DNA of 64,000 bases from Bacillus sp. ISL-7 (GCF_018613065.1 NZ_JAGGQW010000066.1:33690-97689), one strand, 5' to 3'. Positions 45,793 to 55,126 are shown, counted from the stretch's first letter. Notes: generated by a model not told the origin, from the letters alone. Program-made: numbers and translations.

Positions 45793-45840
45793 GTTGTCAT
45801 CAACCCTTTCTCCTCTTACTGCAACTCCCATAATGTAATA

Positions 45841-45857
45841 TGCAATTTCCGTGCCAA
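45841..45857 (-). promoter_or_regulatory. Sigma-54 (SigL) promoter of the bkd operon
   Basis: Minus strand TTGGCAC-N5-TTGCA (45857-45841), a perfect -24/-12 element. The transcription start would be near 45830. It lies between bkdR and ptb, and BkdR is a sigma-54 activator, matching the SigL/BkdR control established for this operon in B. subtilis. Confidence 0.93.
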
Positions 45858-45868
45858 ACAAATCCCCA

Positions 45869-45882
45869 TGAAAACGCTTTAT
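45869..45882. promoter_or_regulatory. Degenerate cre-like site upstream of the bkd promoter
   Basis: TGAAAACGCTTTAT matches TGWAANCGNTNWCA at all but the last two positions. It lies just upstream of the -24 element. Weak evidence for CcpA binding. Confidence 0.3.
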
Positions 45883-45898
45883 TATTCATTCTAAAGTG

Positions 45899-45912
45899 TG
45901 AAACATTTTTCA
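45899..45912. promoter_or_regulatory. Candidate BkdR upstream activating site
   Basis: TGAAA-N4-TTTCA, a 14-base palindrome about 75 bases upstream of the expected transcription start, at enhancer distance for a sigma-54 activator. Assignment is by position only. Confidence 0.4.
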
Positions 45913-45923
45913 TAATACGAAAT

Positions 45924-47999
45924 TTATTGCATGCTATTCTTTTCAATATTGTATTTTTCAAGCTTATAATATAAATTCCTCACAGACAATCCCAGCGTTT
46001 TCGCTGTCAATGTCTTATTTCCATTTAAGCGAAGAAGTGTCTGCTTAATAATTTTCGTCTCATATTCATCCATCATATCTGATAAGGAACGGTCTATCAC
46101 AAAGGAATCGTTACTGTAGCTTAAAGAGGGTTCATTTGTGCTTTTTTTATTTTTTAACTCTGGTAGGTGATGAACATCAATAAGGAGCTCATAATAATTC
46201 ATAAAAATAATCGCTCTGCCAAGAATATTTTCTAATTCTCGAACATTTCCTGGCCATTCATAATCCATTAACTGGTGTAACGCTGCTGGTGTGATTCCTT
46301 CAACGTTTCGTCCATAGTCCTGGCTTATTTTTTGAATTAGCCGCTCATTTAAAAGAGGAATTTCCTCTTTTCGCTTCCTTAATGGAGGGATATGGATTGG
46401 CATTCGATTTAAACGATAATATAAGTCTTCCCGAAAGGAGCCTTTAGCAATACCCTTTTCTAAATTGACATTAGTTGCCGCAATAATTCTTACATTAATG
46501 GAAATTGGCTTTGTCCCACCGACTCGGATAATTTCTTTTTCTTGAAGTACTCTCAGTAATTTTGCTTGTGTATTCACTGGAAGTTCACCAATTTCATCGA
46601 GAAAAATACTCCCATTATTAGCTTCTTCGAAAAAGCCTCTTTTTCCTCCTCTCATGGCACCAGAAAAAGCACCTTCCTCATAGCCGAATAGTTCACTTTC
46701 TAACAATGTTTCCGAAATTGCAGCGCAATTGACCCTGATAAATTTGTTATATTTACGGTCGCTTGCATTATGTATAGCATGGGCAAACAATTCTTTCCCG
46801 GTTCCTGATTCACCCCTAAGGAGAACGGTTGCAGGTGTTTTCGCTCCTAGTTTAGCTTGTTCAATCGCAAGCATCATTTCATCAGATTGAGCAATTATAT
46901 CCTCAAAGGTGTATTTCGCTTCAAGCTTGCGGATCAGTTGTCGTGCGCGGTTCAATTCTCTATTCAGTGATTTTATTTCGGACATATCATGAATAACGCC
47001 AACACTGCCTTTTAATTTCCCTTTTACGATAATCGGGGCCACATTTACTATTACTTCTCGTTTGTTTGGCCCCACTCTCATCGGAACGCCGCGTACAGCT
47101 CTTCTGGTTTGCAACACCTTCATGTGCATACTCTCCCCTTCAGAAATATCCGCTGTAGCTGGTTGACCAATAATCTGATCATGGGTCAGTCCAGTAATAC
47201 GGGAGTATGCTGGATTAATAAGAATGCCTCTGCCATTTTCATCCACAACAGAAATTGCATCATCACTAGAATGGATAATAGCTTGCAACATGGTTTGAAT
47301 TTCCTTTAAGTCCGTAAGTTCTTCAGCAAGATTAACAACCTCAGTAATATCTTTAAAAACAGCAAACGCACCTATTAAGGTCCCATTTTCCTCGATAATT
47401 GGAATACGGGTCGTAATGATTTTTCTATCATTACTCAGAACCATTTCTTGGTTTGCTTCAATTCTTCTTGTTTCTAAAATTTGAGGCAGCCTTGTTGTTG
47501 GAATAACATCAACAACAAATTTCCCAATTGCCTGTACACTCTTTACACCCATGATTTCTTGTGCCCGTTTGTTGAATAAAATGACCTTTCCGTACTTATC
47601 AATAACAATCATTCCATCATTTGCAGCATTAAAGATTAGTTCCTGCTGGTAGGATTCATTTTTATGCTTTTCAATTAGCTCCTCTTTTTCTTGCATAATT
47701 TTTGCGACCAGAAATGCAACGCTTCCTGGAATCAGAATGGTATTTTGACTTTTAGCTTTTCTAAGTTCTTGGAAAACAGTATCGTTTCCTGTTACTTCAA
47801 TGATAATATCAATAGAACCTGCTAAAAATGGGCGCCAGTCTTCCCCTGTTTTTATCCCCTCTTCTTGTGCGAATAAAATTCCCGGTGCATCCAAGTTCCG
47901 ATCAATTACCACACTGACTTTTAATACTTCAGATTCTTTTAAAATTTTTAAGATTGCCGTACCACCTTTACCAGCACCAACAATCATGACATTTTGCAT
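45924..47999 (-). CDS. bkdR: Sigma-54-dependent activator BkdR
   Basis: Activates the bkd operon. 691 residues in four parts: an N-terminal Rossmann-like segment ([16 protein letters not shown], about 5-20; about 1-85), two PAS domains ([15 protein letters not shown], about 125-139, and [15 protein letters not shown] near 247-261), an AAA+ domain with Walker [10 protein letters not shown] (about 393-401), a GAFSGA loop (about 457) where most relatives have GAFTGA, Walker [11 protein letters not shown] (about 476-485), and a C-terminal Fis-type helix-turn-helix ([19 protein letters not shown], near the end). No receiver domain, so the input is probably a metabolite. Confidence 0.94.
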   Translation of the reverse strand: MQNVMIVGAGKGGTAILKILKESEVLKVSVVIDRNLDAPGILFAQEEGIKTGEDWRPFLAGSIDIIIEVTGNDTVFQELRKAKSQNTILIPGSVAFLVAKIMQEKEELIEKHKNESYQQELIFNAANDGMIVIDKYGKVILFNKRAQEIMGVKSVQAIGKFVVDVIPTTRLPQILETRRIEANQEMVLSNDRKIITTRIPIIEENGTLIGAFAVFKDITEVVNLAEELTDLKEIQTMLQAIIHSSDDAISVVDENGRGILINPAYSRITGLTHDQIIGQPATADISEGESMHMKVLQTRRAVRGVPMRVGPNKREVIVNVAPIIVKGKLKGSVGVIHDMSEIKSLNRELNRARQLIRKLEAKYTFEDIIAQSDEMMLAIEQAKLGAKTPATVLLRGESGTGKELFAHAIHNASDRKYNKFIRVNCAAISETLLESELFGYEEGAFSGAMRGGKRGFFEEANNGSIFLDEIGELPVNTQAKLLRVLQEKEIIRVGGTKPISINVRIIAATNVNLEKGIAKGSFREDLYYRLNRMPIHIPPLRKRKEEIPLLNERLIQKISQDYGRNVEGITPAALHQLMDYEWPGNVRELENILGRAIIFMNYYELLIDVHHLPELKNKKSTNEPSLSYSNDSFVIDRSLSDMMDEYETKIIKQTLLRLNGNKTLTAKTLGLSVRNLYYKLEKYNIEKNSMQ

Positions 48000-48089
48000 T
48001 TTTTCTACCCCTTTAAGAAATTTTTTTCATATCATCTTAAGAAAAATATGCAACTTTTTTCATATCTATTTTATAACCAAACACAATCC

Positions 48090-48117
48090 TTGACAAATTT
48101 TATCTATATAATAATAT
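48090..48117 (+). promoter_or_regulatory. Sigma-A promoter of yqzF
   Basis: TTGACA (48090-48095), 16 bases, TAATAT (48112-48117). About 67 bases before the ATG. Confidence 0.5.
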
Positions 48118-48184
48118 TTTGATGAGATATAATCTTAATATGACATGATATTACAGTAAAATTTGAAACTGGAAGGATTTATTT

Positions 48185-48424
48185 ATGAAGCGAATAATTG
48201 CCCTCATCATAGTATTGATTCCTGGAATTTTGGCTGCTGTTGGTATTAAATTAATGCGTGATATGTTATTCGGGATTTTACAAGCTCCATTCCCTAATTT
48301 ATTGGTGCAATTTCTAGCTGGGTTTATCTTTTTTGTCGGCGGTCTAGGGTTTGTGGCAGGATTTATCTTTCATCGAGACCGAAAAAGAAGCAAGGTTCAA
48401 AAAAGGTTTAAAAATACAAAATAA
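48185..48424 (+). CDS. yqzF: YqzF family membrane protein (DUF2627)
   Basis: Function unknown. 79 residues with two membrane helices (IIALIIVLIPGILAAVGIKL, about 4-23, and LAGFIFFVGGLGFVAGFIF, about 44-62) joined by MRDMLFGILQAPFPN and followed by a basic tail (HRDRKRSKVQKRFKNTK). Positive-inside rule places both ends in the cytosol. GGAAGG lies near the start. Position between bkdR and yqiK matches B. subtilis. Confidence 0.86.
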   Translation: MKRIIALIIVLIPGILAAVGIKLMRDMLFGILQAPFPNLLVQFLAGFIFFVGGLGFVAGFIFHRDRKRSKVQKRFKNTK

Positions 48425-48449
48425 AAAGAGGCCTCTACGGTCTCTTTTC
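48423..48449. terminator. Terminator between yqzF and yqiK
   Basis: AAAAGAGGCC, loop, GGTCTCTTTT with A and T runs on both sides. It overlaps the last yqiK codons. Confidence 0.75.
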
Positions 48450-49160
48450 ATATTGTTTTCGTATTTTTAATGCTTTTACTGGATCATCCGTAATAAACGC
48501 CGTGCAATTAATCTTAAAAAGGCGATGCATATCTATCTCTTTATTAACAGTATATGGCCGTACGGCAATCCCGTTATTTATTGTATTTATGATAACATCA
48601 TCAGACATGACTGAGTATTTTGGATGGATCCCCTTAGCTCGGATCGCTTGGGAATAAATCCATGGCATGTAGATGCCTTCAAGAAAAAGAGGGGCTATTT
48701 CAATTTCAGGTGCTAGGCTGTAACTATAGACAATGCTATAGTGATTGAAAGAGGAAATAATAATTCGATCGATTAAATTAAATTTTCGAACAAGTTGAAT
48801 GACTTTTTCTTCCATCCCCTTATAGGGAAATAGCCCGTTCTTTAATTCAATATTACATAATAATCTATTGGATGTAAGCCACTCAAGAACTTCAGTTAAT
48901 GCAGGTATAGGTTCTTTTTTGCTTTTTAGATTGGCGTTCAATTTCCGAAGATCTTCAAATAAAAAATCTTTTACAAACCCGTTCCCGTTCGTTGTTCGGT
49001 CTACTTTTTCATCATGAATGACAACTAATTCGCCGTCTTTTGTTAACTGAACATCCAATTCCAACCCATCTGCACCTGCTTTTTCTGCTTCACGAAAGGC
49101 TCCTAATGTATTTTCTGCAAAAGAAGCCGAATAGCCACGGTGCGCAAAAATCTGAGTCAT
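48435..49160 (-). CDS. yqiK: Glycerophosphodiester phosphodiesterase (YqiK)
   Basis: Hydrolyses glycerophosphodiesters to glycerol 3-phosphate and an alcohol. Start at the ATG 49160 with GGGAAGTG upstream; the longer frame adds 24 unrelated residues that overlap the divergent YycC-like gene. 241 residues, a GDPD TIM barrel: IFAHRGYSASFAENTLGAF (about 4-22), DGLELDVQLTKDGELVVIHD (about 31-50) holding metal and catalytic residues, and NIELKNG near 118. No signal peptide, so cytosolic. Confidence 0.92.
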   Translation of the reverse strand: MTQIFAHRGYSASFAENTLGAFREAEKAGADGLELDVQLTKDGELVVIHDEKVDRTTNGNGFVKDFLFEDLRKLNANLKSKKEPIPALTEVLEWLTSNRLLCNIELKNGLFPYKGMEEKVIQLVRKFNLIDRIIISSFNHYSIVYSYSLAPEIEIAPLFLEGIYMPWIYSQAIRAKGIHPKYSVMSDDVIINTINNGIAVRPYTVNKEIDMHRLFKINCTAFITDDPVKALKIRKQYEKRP

Positions 49161-49198
49161 ATTTTCACTTCCCAACTTTCTAATTGGAGGAATTTCAA

Positions 49199-49339
49199 AT
49201 GAAACCTTTACAGTTATCACCAGAAACAGCAATCAAGCTATCCCAAAAGTTAAATGTGCCTATAGAACAGATTATGCATATGCCCCAACATATTCTCATC
49301 CAAAAACTAATGGAATTGGAGAAAGAGGAGAAAAAATAA
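49199..49339 (+). CDS. YycC-like small protein
   Basis: 46 residues: MKPLQLSPETAIKLSQKLNV, then PIEQIMHMPQHILIQKLMEL and EKEEKK. This resembles the short YycC-like family of Bacillaceae (PLQLSPETA.KL and MP.HIL.QKL), function unknown. It has a clear GGAGG ribosome site 8 bases upstream and lies divergently from yqiK, tail to tail with spo0A. Helical and cytosolic by composition. B. subtilis yycC lies elsewhere in its genome, so location differs. Confidence 0.78.
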   Translation: MKPLQLSPETAIKLSQKLNVPIEQIMHMPQHILIQKLMELEKEEKK

Positions 49340-49374
49340 CATAAATAAAAACACCAACTTTAAGTGTTAAAAAA

Positions 49375-49402
49375 AAGCCTTCATTTCTTTCGATGAAGGC
49401 TT
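49375..49402 (-). terminator. Intrinsic terminator after spo0A
   Basis: AAGCCTTCAT, 8-base loop, ATGAAGGCTT, then TTTTTTAACAC on the minus strand. A small AACAC/GTGTT hairpin next to it (49350-49369) may end the YycC-like transcript. Confidence 0.9.
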
Positions 49403-49418
49403 ACAATTAATTATTATT

Positions 49419-50210
49419 TCAAGATGCCTTGTGTTCCAGCCTCAATTTATCCGCAACCATGGCAATAAATTCAGAATTCGTCGGTTTTGCCTTAGACATG
49501 CTGACAGTGTATCCGAATAGCGAAGAAATGGAATCAATGTTTCCCCGGCTCCAAGCCACTTCAATGGCATGACGGATTGCTCGTTCCACACGGCTCGCTG
49601 TTGTGTTATATTTTTTGGCGATATCTGGATACAACACTTTCGTAATTGACCCTAAAAGTTCGATATCGTTATATACCATTGAAATGGCCTCGCGTAAGTA
49701 CAGATATCCTTTAATATGTGCTGGGACACCAATTTCATGAATGATGCTTGTAATACTAGCATCCAAATTTTTAGGTTTTTGCTCAGTTTGAGAACGATAA
49801 GTCGTTGATGTTGATTTTCGTGTAAATGAATTGTTATTTCCGCTAACTTGTCGAATATGGCTTCCTAAATTCTCCATATCAAATGGTTTCAAAATAAAGT
49901 AGGAAGCACCAAGTTCAACTGCTTTTTTTGTCACATCTTCCTGACCAAAGGCAGTGAGCATAATAACGTTGGGAAGTACTCCCTTTTTAAGATCACGGAG
50001 GCGCTCAAGTACAGCCAAACCATCAAGATGTGGCATAATAATATCCAAAACTAGAACGTCAGGATCCGTTGTCGATAACATTTCTAGACACTCTTGTCCA
50101 TTATGAGCAATTCCTACAACTTCCATATCATCTTGGGACGAAATAAAGTCCTCTAATAGTCCAACTAGCTCCCTATTGTCATCAACGACACAAACTTTAA
50201 TTTTCTTCAC
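49419..50210 (-). CDS. spo0A: Spo0A, sporulation master response regulator
   Basis: Phosphorylated through the phosphorelay, it triggers sporulation. 263 residues. GTG start 8 bases after AGGAGG. Receiver domain (about 5-120) with acidic pair Asp10-Asp11, phosphoacceptor Asp56 in [11 protein letters not shown], and Lys in ILKPFD (about 108). A hinge of Ser/Thr ([16 protein letters not shown]) leads to the DNA-binding domain (about 150-263) with [20 protein letters not shown], the recognition helix. Preceded by sigma-H promoter and 0A boxes. Confidence 0.98.
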   Translation of the reverse strand: MKKIKVCVVDDNRELVGLLEDFISSQDDMEVVGIAHNGQECLEMLSTTDPDVLVLDIIMPHLDGLAVLERLRDLKKGVLPNVIMLTAFGQEDVTKKAVELGASYFILKPFDMENLGSHIRQVSGNNNSFTRKSTSTTYRSQTEQKPKNLDASITSIIHEIGVPAHIKGYLYLREAISMVYNDIELLGSITKVLYPDIAKKYNTTASRVERAIRHAIEVAWSRGNIDSISSLFGYTVSMSKAKPTNSEFIAMVADKLRLEHKAS

Positions 50211-50301
50211 TTCTAGTTCCTCCTCGGGTTTAAATCATAAGATCTATTTCATCTAACATTTCTAATCAGTTGTATTCTCCTAATTCTATTCTAAATTAGA
50301 A

Positions 50302-50328
50302 ATTCGACAATGCAACAAAAATTCCTCT
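50302..50328 (-). promoter_or_regulatory. Sigma-H promoter of spo0A with overlapping 0A box
   Basis: Minus strand AGAGGAATT (50328-50320), 11 bases, GTCGAAT (50308-50302), a full fit to RNAGGAWWW-N11-RNNGAAT. A 0A box TGTCGAA (50309-50303) overlaps the -10. Autoregulation of the spo0A Ps promoter by Spo0A~P is established in B. subtilis. Confidence 0.82.
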
Positions 50329-50391
50329 CATTTTTTTAATATTTCTTAAAATAGTGATAAAATCTAATCTTTTCTTTGTTTTTCTCGCCTT

Positions 50392-50439
50392 TTCGACGTA
50401 AACTGCGTTATTTCCAAAATATGGATGTCTTTTGTCGAA
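50392..50439. promoter_or_regulatory. Upstream 0A boxes of spo0A
   Basis: A second perfect TGTCGAA (plus strand, 50433-50439) and a one-mismatch CGTCGAA (minus strand, 50398-50392) lie 65-130 bases upstream of the sigma-H -35. They are likely Spo0A~P binding sites. Confidence 0.6.
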
Positions 50440-50455
50440 AAATGTTTATGTAAAA

Positions 50456-50485
50456 AGCAAAATAGGGGGATTTTCCTATTTTGCT
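50456..50485 (-). terminator. Intrinsic terminator after spoIVB
   Basis: AGCAAAATAGG, 8-base loop, CCTATTTTGCT, then TTTTACAT on the minus strand. Confidence 0.9.
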
Positions 50486-50493
50486 CCAATGTC

Positions 50494-51783
50494 CTAACTC
50501 GCTTTATTTTTTGGCATTTCATATATGTTAATTCCAGCTTCATTTAACATCCATTCAATGTGTACCCCGTATCCTGAGGTTGGATCATTAACAAAAACAT
50601 GTGTAACTGCTCCAATTAGTTTTCCATCTTGAATAATTGGGCTGCCGCTCATCCCTTGAACAATACCTCCTGTTTTTTTAAGGAGCTTAGGGTCGGTTAC
50701 TTTTATTACCATGCCTTTGGTTGCTGGAAACTTTTGCGGGATTGTGCTGACAATTTCGATGTCAAATTCTTCTACTTGGTCATCATTAACGACCGTTAAT
50801 ATCTTTGCGGGTCCTTCTTTTACTTGATGTGATAATGCGATAGGCAGTGGTTTATCCATAACACCATTTTTTAATTCTTTTACCATTTCACCAAAAATAC
50901 CAAATGGGCTGTTCTTTTGGATATTACCAACGATTTCTCGGTCCGAAGAAAAGCGGGCAAGTTTTTCACCAGGGTCTCCGTTACTTCCCTTTTCAATGGA
51001 AGTTACTGTAGACCGGACAATTTGTCCATCTTCAACAACAATTGGCTGTTTTGTATCCATGTCTGATATTACATGACCAAGGGCACCATATTTCTTAGAT
51101 TGTGGATGAACAAAGGTCATTGTTCCAATTCCTGCAGCGGAATCTCTAATATATAAACCAAGCTTATAAATATTTTCCCCTTTGTCTTTTAATGGGGTTA
51201 ATTGTGTAGTAAATTTTCCACTTTCCCGACTAATAACCATATCGAGAGGTTTTCCTTCTTGTCCCGCGGTTTGTACAAATGGTGCTACATCTGACATTTT
51301 TTCAATTTTATTACCGTTAATTTCAGTAATGATATCCCCAATTTTTATACCTGCAATTTCACCTGGAGACTTTTTTCCAGATATAGTATTGACTAAATGG
51401 TGGCCCACAACCAAAACGCCGACTGTGTTTAATTTTACGCCGATTGACTGCCCGCCTGGAATGACTCTAAAATCCTTTAAGACGCGTACGTCAACCTTTT
51501 TTATAGGAATCCCTGCAAACTCTAACAGCATTTCATTTTTTCCATTTTCAGTTGCCTTCATTGAAACCGTATGTTTTCTTTGATCAAGTGTAATATTCGA
51601 ATTGCGAGAAACCAAAGCGGCTGATACCGGGGCAGCCTTTTGAAAATTATAGTCTTGTCCTTCAAAAACTGTAATTGTTTTAGGTATCGCAAGGTATTGC
51701 TGTATAGGCTGAAAAAAAATAAGGCTAATTAATGAAACAAGGAGAATTCCACCAATAATCTTTCTAATTATTTCTAACTTCAA
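50494..51783 (-). CDS. spoIVB: SpoIVB peptidase
   Basis: Forespore-secreted serine protease that starts sigma-K activation by cutting SpoIVFA. I start at TTG 51783; AGGAG is 10 bases upstream, whereas the GTG at 51792 touches it. 429 residues: signal-anchor ([16 protein letters not shown], about 9-24), PDZ domain (about 120-185, with [20 protein letters not shown]), and an S55 peptidase domain with His in [13 protein letters not shown] (about 235) and catalytic Ser in [20 protein letters not shown] (about 376). Precedes spo0A, as in all Bacillus. Confidence 0.95.
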   Translation of the reverse strand: MKLEIIRKIIGGILLVSLISLIFFQPIQQYLAIPKTITVFEGQDYNFQKAAPVSAALVSRNSNITLDQRKHTVSMKATENGKNEMLLEFAGIPIKKVDVRVLKDFRVIPGGQSIGVKLNTVGVLVVGHHLVNTISGKKSPGEIAGIKIGDIITEINGNKIEKMSDVAPFVQTAGQEGKPLDMVISRESGKFTTQLTPLKDKGENIYKLGLYIRDSAAGIGTMTFVHPQSKKYGALGHVISDMDTKQPIVVEDGQIVRSTVTSIEKGSNGDPGEKLARFSSDREIVGNIQKNSPFGIFGEMVKELKNGVMDKPLPIALSHQVKEGPAKILTVVNDDQVEEFDIEIVSTIPQKFPATKGMVIKVTDPKLLKKTGGIVQGMSGSPIIQDGKLIGAVTHVFVNDPTSGYGVHIEWMLNEAGINIYEMPKNKAS

Positions 51784-51882
51784 ATTCTTCACTCTCCTCG
51801 CTTCTTTTCATTACATTGAAATGGCTACATCTTTAATTTTGCCTCCTTGACAATCATTTATAACTTGGTTCTACATAAAAAA

Positions 51883-51901
51883 GCTACCCGAAATGGATAG
51901 C
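51883..51901 (-). terminator. Intrinsic terminator after recN
   Basis: GCTATCC, 5-base loop, GGGTAGC, then TTTTTTATG on the minus strand; about 60 bases after the recN stop. Confidence 0.75.
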
Positions 51902-51959
51902 ATTACAATTTTTATTAAAAATATAGAAATTTTAGCCTTTTTACGGCAAATGTTTCAGT

Positions 51960-53669
51960 TTAGTGACTTGTCAAAGCACTACCACTTTTTTTGTTTTCTG
52001 CAGCTAAATATAATAATTCTTCTGCATGTTTTTTAGTGAGGTCAGTTATTTCTGTTCCAGATATCATCCGGCCAATTTCATTAATTTTTTCATTAATCTC
52101 TAACGGGGTAACAGAAGTTTTCGTTCTACCCCCTTTTATGATCTTTGAAATGAACAAGTGAGTATCAGCCATGGCAGCTACCTGAGGCAGATGCGAAATA
52201 CACAAAACCTGTGATTCGGCAGCCACCTTATAGATTTTCTCCGCAATTGATTGGGCAACCCTGCCGCTTACACCAGTATCAACCTCATCGAAAATTATGG
52301 ATGTTACTCCTTGATGCTTGGAAAAAATACTTTTTAATGCCAACATAATTCTAGATAATTCCCCTCCAGAAGCAACCTTTGATAAGGGCTTCAATGGTTC
52401 TCCGGGGTTAGTTGAGATAAAAAATTCGACATGGTCCACACCGTTTTTTGTAAATTGAATGGTATTTGATTCAAAACGAATTTCAAAAACGGTTTTCGCC
52501 ATATACAATTCTTTTAATTCTTTATGTATTAACCTTGTCAGTTTATCTGCCCATTTAAGACGAATTTCAGTTAACTGCTTCGCTTCAAGGATTAAGTCTT
52601 TTTTTACAGAAGTTAATTCTTTTTCTAATTCGCTTATATGTGTTTCTTTATTTTGCAATGTTTCAATTTCTTCTTCAATATTTGCAGCATACTCTAATAT
52701 TTCATGAATTGTTTTTCCGTATTTTCGTTTGAGCTGATTAATTTCATTCAACCGGTCTTCGATTTCATGTAACCGTTGCGGGTCGAACTCTAATATATCT
52801 AATTCATTTCTTAGTGCACGCGCCGCATCTTCTAATTGGTAGTAGCTATTCGAGACAGATTCGTAGATGTCTTTATACGCCGTATCAAGTGCCGCAGCGT
52901 CTTCTAGGTGCCCCATAACCATACTAATCCAATCCAGCCCTTTTTGTTCTCCCTGCAAGGCTGTATGGCTGGACTGAATGGCTCCAAATACTCTTTCGAA
53001 ATTAGTTAGTTTTCTTTTTTCCTCAAAAAGATCTTCATCTTCATTAAGCTTTAAATTTGCCTTTTGAATTTCATCCAATTGAAACTGTATTAAATCTAGC
53101 CGATGGGCAGTTTGTTGATCATTTTCACTTAATGCTTTTAACTTTTGGAAGGTTTGCTCATAACGACGAAATACTTGCTGGTATTCACCCTGTGAAGGTA
53201 GTATATCATCTGCTCCAAATTGATCTAGCAGTGTTAGGTGTCTTGAGTCATCCATTAACTCTTGATGCTCATGCTGACCATGGATATCAACGAGTGTTCC
53301 TCCGATTTCCCTGAGAATGGAGATTGTCACAAGCTTTCCATTCACTCGGCAAACACTTTTACCGGTTTGGGCAATATCTCGTCGTAAGATTACCGTTCCT
53401 TCGTCAATGTCAATCCCGAATTCTAAAGCTTTAGCAATTACCGGATGGTTGTTATCATCAATCTGAAAAAGCCCTTCGATTTCCGCCTTTTCCTCACCAT
53501 GACGAACAAATTCAGCAGACCCTCTGCCACCAACTAATAAATGAATAGCATCAATGATGATTGATTTACCTGCACCCGTTTCACCTGTTAAAACCGTTAA
53601 TCCCTTTGTAAATGTTACAGATAAGGCTTCGATAATAGCGAAATTTTTAATTGATAATTCTGCTAACAA
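51960..53669 (-). CDS. recN: DNA repair protein RecN
   Basis: SMC-like ATPase acting at double-strand breaks. Start TTG 53669 with GGGGGA 7 bases upstream gives MLAELSIKNFAIIEALSV, the conserved family N-terminus; the longer frame opens directly after the argR stop. 569 residues. Walker A LTGETGAGKSIIIDAI (about 28-43), coiled-coil arms (about 160-370), signature SGGELSRIMLAL (about 461-472) and Walker B SIIFDEVDTGVSG (about 484-496). In operon with argR. Confidence 0.96.
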   Translation of the reverse strand: MLAELSIKNFAIIEALSVTFTKGLTVLTGETGAGKSIIIDAIHLLVGGRGSAEFVRHGEEKAEIEGLFQIDDNNHPVIAKALEFGIDIDEGTVILRRDIAQTGKSVCRVNGKLVTISILREIGGTLVDIHGQHEHQELMDDSRHLTLLDQFGADDILPSQGEYQQVFRRYEQTFQKLKALSENDQQTAHRLDLIQFQLDEIQKANLKLNEDEDLFEEKRKLTNFERVFGAIQSSHTALQGEQKGLDWISMVMGHLEDAAALDTAYKDIYESVSNSYYQLEDAARALRNELDILEFDPQRLHEIEDRLNEINQLKRKYGKTIHEILEYAANIEEEIETLQNKETHISELEKELTSVKKDLILEAKQLTEIRLKWADKLTRLIHKELKELYMAKTVFEIRFESNTIQFTKNGVDHVEFFISTNPGEPLKPLSKVASGGELSRIMLALKSIFSKHQGVTSIIFDEVDTGVSGRVAQSIAEKIYKVAAESQVLCISHLPQVAAMADTHLFISKIIKGGRTKTSVTPLEINEKINEIGRMISGTEITDLTKKHAEELLYLAAENKKSGSALTSH

Positions 53670-53684
53670 GGAACATTCCCCCAA

Positions 53685-54134
53685 TTAAAGCATATCTAGG
53701 AACCGGTTTGTGATAACTTCAGTATCTTCCGGAGTTCGACAAATGATTAACATTGTGTCATCCCCACAGATGGTCCCTAATATTTCATCCCAATCGAGAT
53801 TATCGATTAGTGCGCCAATTGCCATTGCATTACCTGGCAGGCACTTCATGACAAGCAAATGACCTGCCGCATCAATCCGTACAAACGCATCGATTAATGA
53901 TCTTTTCAACTTTTGTAATGGATTAAATCTTTGGTCAGCAGGTAAGCTGTACTTATATCGTCCATCGCTTAATGGAACCTTAACAAGATGTAATTCTTTA
54001 ATATCCCTAGAAACGGTTGCTTGTGTTACATTATAGCCAGCACTTTTTAGTTCATCCACTAACTCGTCCTGTGTTTCGATATCATTAGTAGCAATGATTT
54101 CTCTTATTTTTATATGGCGTTGGCCTTTGTTCAT
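53685..54134 (-). CDS. argR: Arginine repressor ArgR (AhrC)
   Basis: Arginine-dependent regulator of arginine synthesis, catabolism and transport. 149 residues, the same as B. subtilis AhrC. Winged helix with the SR motif in [19 protein letters not shown] (about 35-53), then a hexamerisation domain with the arginine site [14 protein letters not shown] (about 119-132). Its own sigma-A promoter lies upstream. A probable target in the window is the ARG box at artP. Confidence 0.96.
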   Translation of the reverse strand: MNKGQRHIKIREIIATNDIETQDELVDELKSAGYNVTQATVSRDIKELHLVKVPLSDGRYKYSLPADQRFNPLQKLKRSLIDAFVRIDAAGHLLVMKCLPGNAMAIGALIDNLDWDEILGTICGDDTMLIICRTPEDTEVITNRFLDML

Positions 54135-54185
54135 TGTTTCACCCCATAATAGTTAAAACATCTAAGTAATATGTACTAACACGCT

Positions 54186-54214
54186 CTTATAAACATGTTA
54201 GCCGATTTTTACAA
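54186..54214 (-). promoter_or_regulatory. Sigma-A promoter of argR-recN
   Basis: Minus strand TTGTAA (54214-54209), 17 bases, TATAAG (54191-54186). A 12-base palindrome TACAAGCTTGTA (54210-54221) covers the -35, and CTAACA/TGTTAG arms (54176-54202) bracket the -10. Confidence 0.55.
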
Positions 54215-54267
54215 GCTTGTACATTTTTTCTTGTGAAAAGGGGGGAATTTTCATTCCAAAAGAAGAA

Positions 54268-54291
54268 AAGGATAAGCATCAGCCTACCCTT
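54268..54291 (-). terminator. Intrinsic terminator at the end of tlyA
   Basis: AAGGGTAGGC, TGAT loop, GCTTATCCTT (10 pairs, two G-U), followed by TTCTTCTTTT on the minus strand. It overlaps the tlyA stop. Confidence 0.7.
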
Positions 54292-55123
54292 CTGAATTTT
54301 GTTTTGTTTTAAGTTCCACGTGTGATTCCTTTACAATTTCAATAGGGGTGACAAGTAATTGATTAACTCCAATTTCCCGTTCCCCTTCCCATTTTAGATG
54401 GAGCAGGTACTCAATGTTTCCATCCCCGCCAGTGATGGGTGAAAAGGATAAGTTTTTTATTGTGTATCCTTGCTGAAAGGCAAAATTAATGATTTTATCA
54501 ATTACTTGTAAATGTACTTTTTCATCACGAATGATCCCTTTTTTACCAACCTGTTCACGTCCAGCCTCAAATTGCGGTTTTACTAGTGCTATGACGTCAC
54601 TTTCAGGGACTAAGAGTGTTTTTAAGACAGGTAATATCAACGTTAAGGAGATAAACGATACATCGATTGTGGCGAAATTTGGCATTTCTCCAATTAAATC
54701 GACAGGTGTAACATAGCGGAAATTTGTCCTCTCCATTACTACGACACGTTCATCCTGTCTAAGTTTCCAAGCAAGCTGATTATAGCCTACATCCAAAGCA
54801 TAGGACATTTTTGCACCGTTCTGTAATGCACAATCGGTAAAGCCGCCAGTAGAAGATCCAATGTCGAGCAATACTTTGTTCGTAACACTCACATCAAATA
54901 CCTTCAAAGCCTTTTCAAGCTTTAATCCACCACGGCTTACATATGGAAGGATCTTCCCTTTGATACTAAGTGGAATATCCGTTTTCACCTTTTCTCCTGG
55001 TTTATCCAAACGCTCTTCGTTTGAATAAACTAGCCCTGCCATAATCGTTCGTTTTGCCTTTTCTCTGGTTTCAATTAAACCTCTTTCTACAAGTAAAACG
55101 TCTAACCGTTCTTTATTTTTCAT
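54284..55123 (-). CDS. yqxC: TlyA/YqxC-type rRNA methyltransferase
   Basis: Predicted 2'-O-methyltransferase of 16S/23S rRNA. 279 residues: an S4 RNA-binding domain (RLDVLLVERGLIETREKAKR, about 5-24) and an FtsJ-like SAM domain (about 60-245) with LLDIGSSTGGFTDCALQNGA (about 85-104), ALDVGYNQL and a lysine in ALVKPQFEAGRE. Once called hemolysin A; haemolysis is doubtful. It lies 3 bases after dxs. Confidence 0.92.
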   Translation of the reverse strand: MKNKERLDVLLVERGLIETREKAKRTIMAGLVYSNEERLDKPGEKVKTDIPLSIKGKILPYVSRGGLKLEKALKVFDVSVTNKVLLDIGSSTGGFTDCALQNGAKMSYALDVGYNQLAWKLRQDERVVVMERTNFRYVTPVDLIGEMPNFATIDVSFISLTLILPVLKTLLVPESDVIALVKPQFEAGREQVGKKGIIRDEKVHLQVIDKIINFAFQQGYTIKNLSFSPITGGDGNIEYLLHLKWEGEREIGVNQLLVTPIEIVKESHVELKTKQNSEG

Positions 55124-55126
55124 ATC

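Noticed and set aside
45793..45861. N-terminal extension of Ptb
   Set aside because: It contains the sigma-54 promoter and has no match to Ptb.
45869..45882. CcpA control of the bkd operon
   Set aside because: Last two consensus positions fail; listed at low confidence only.
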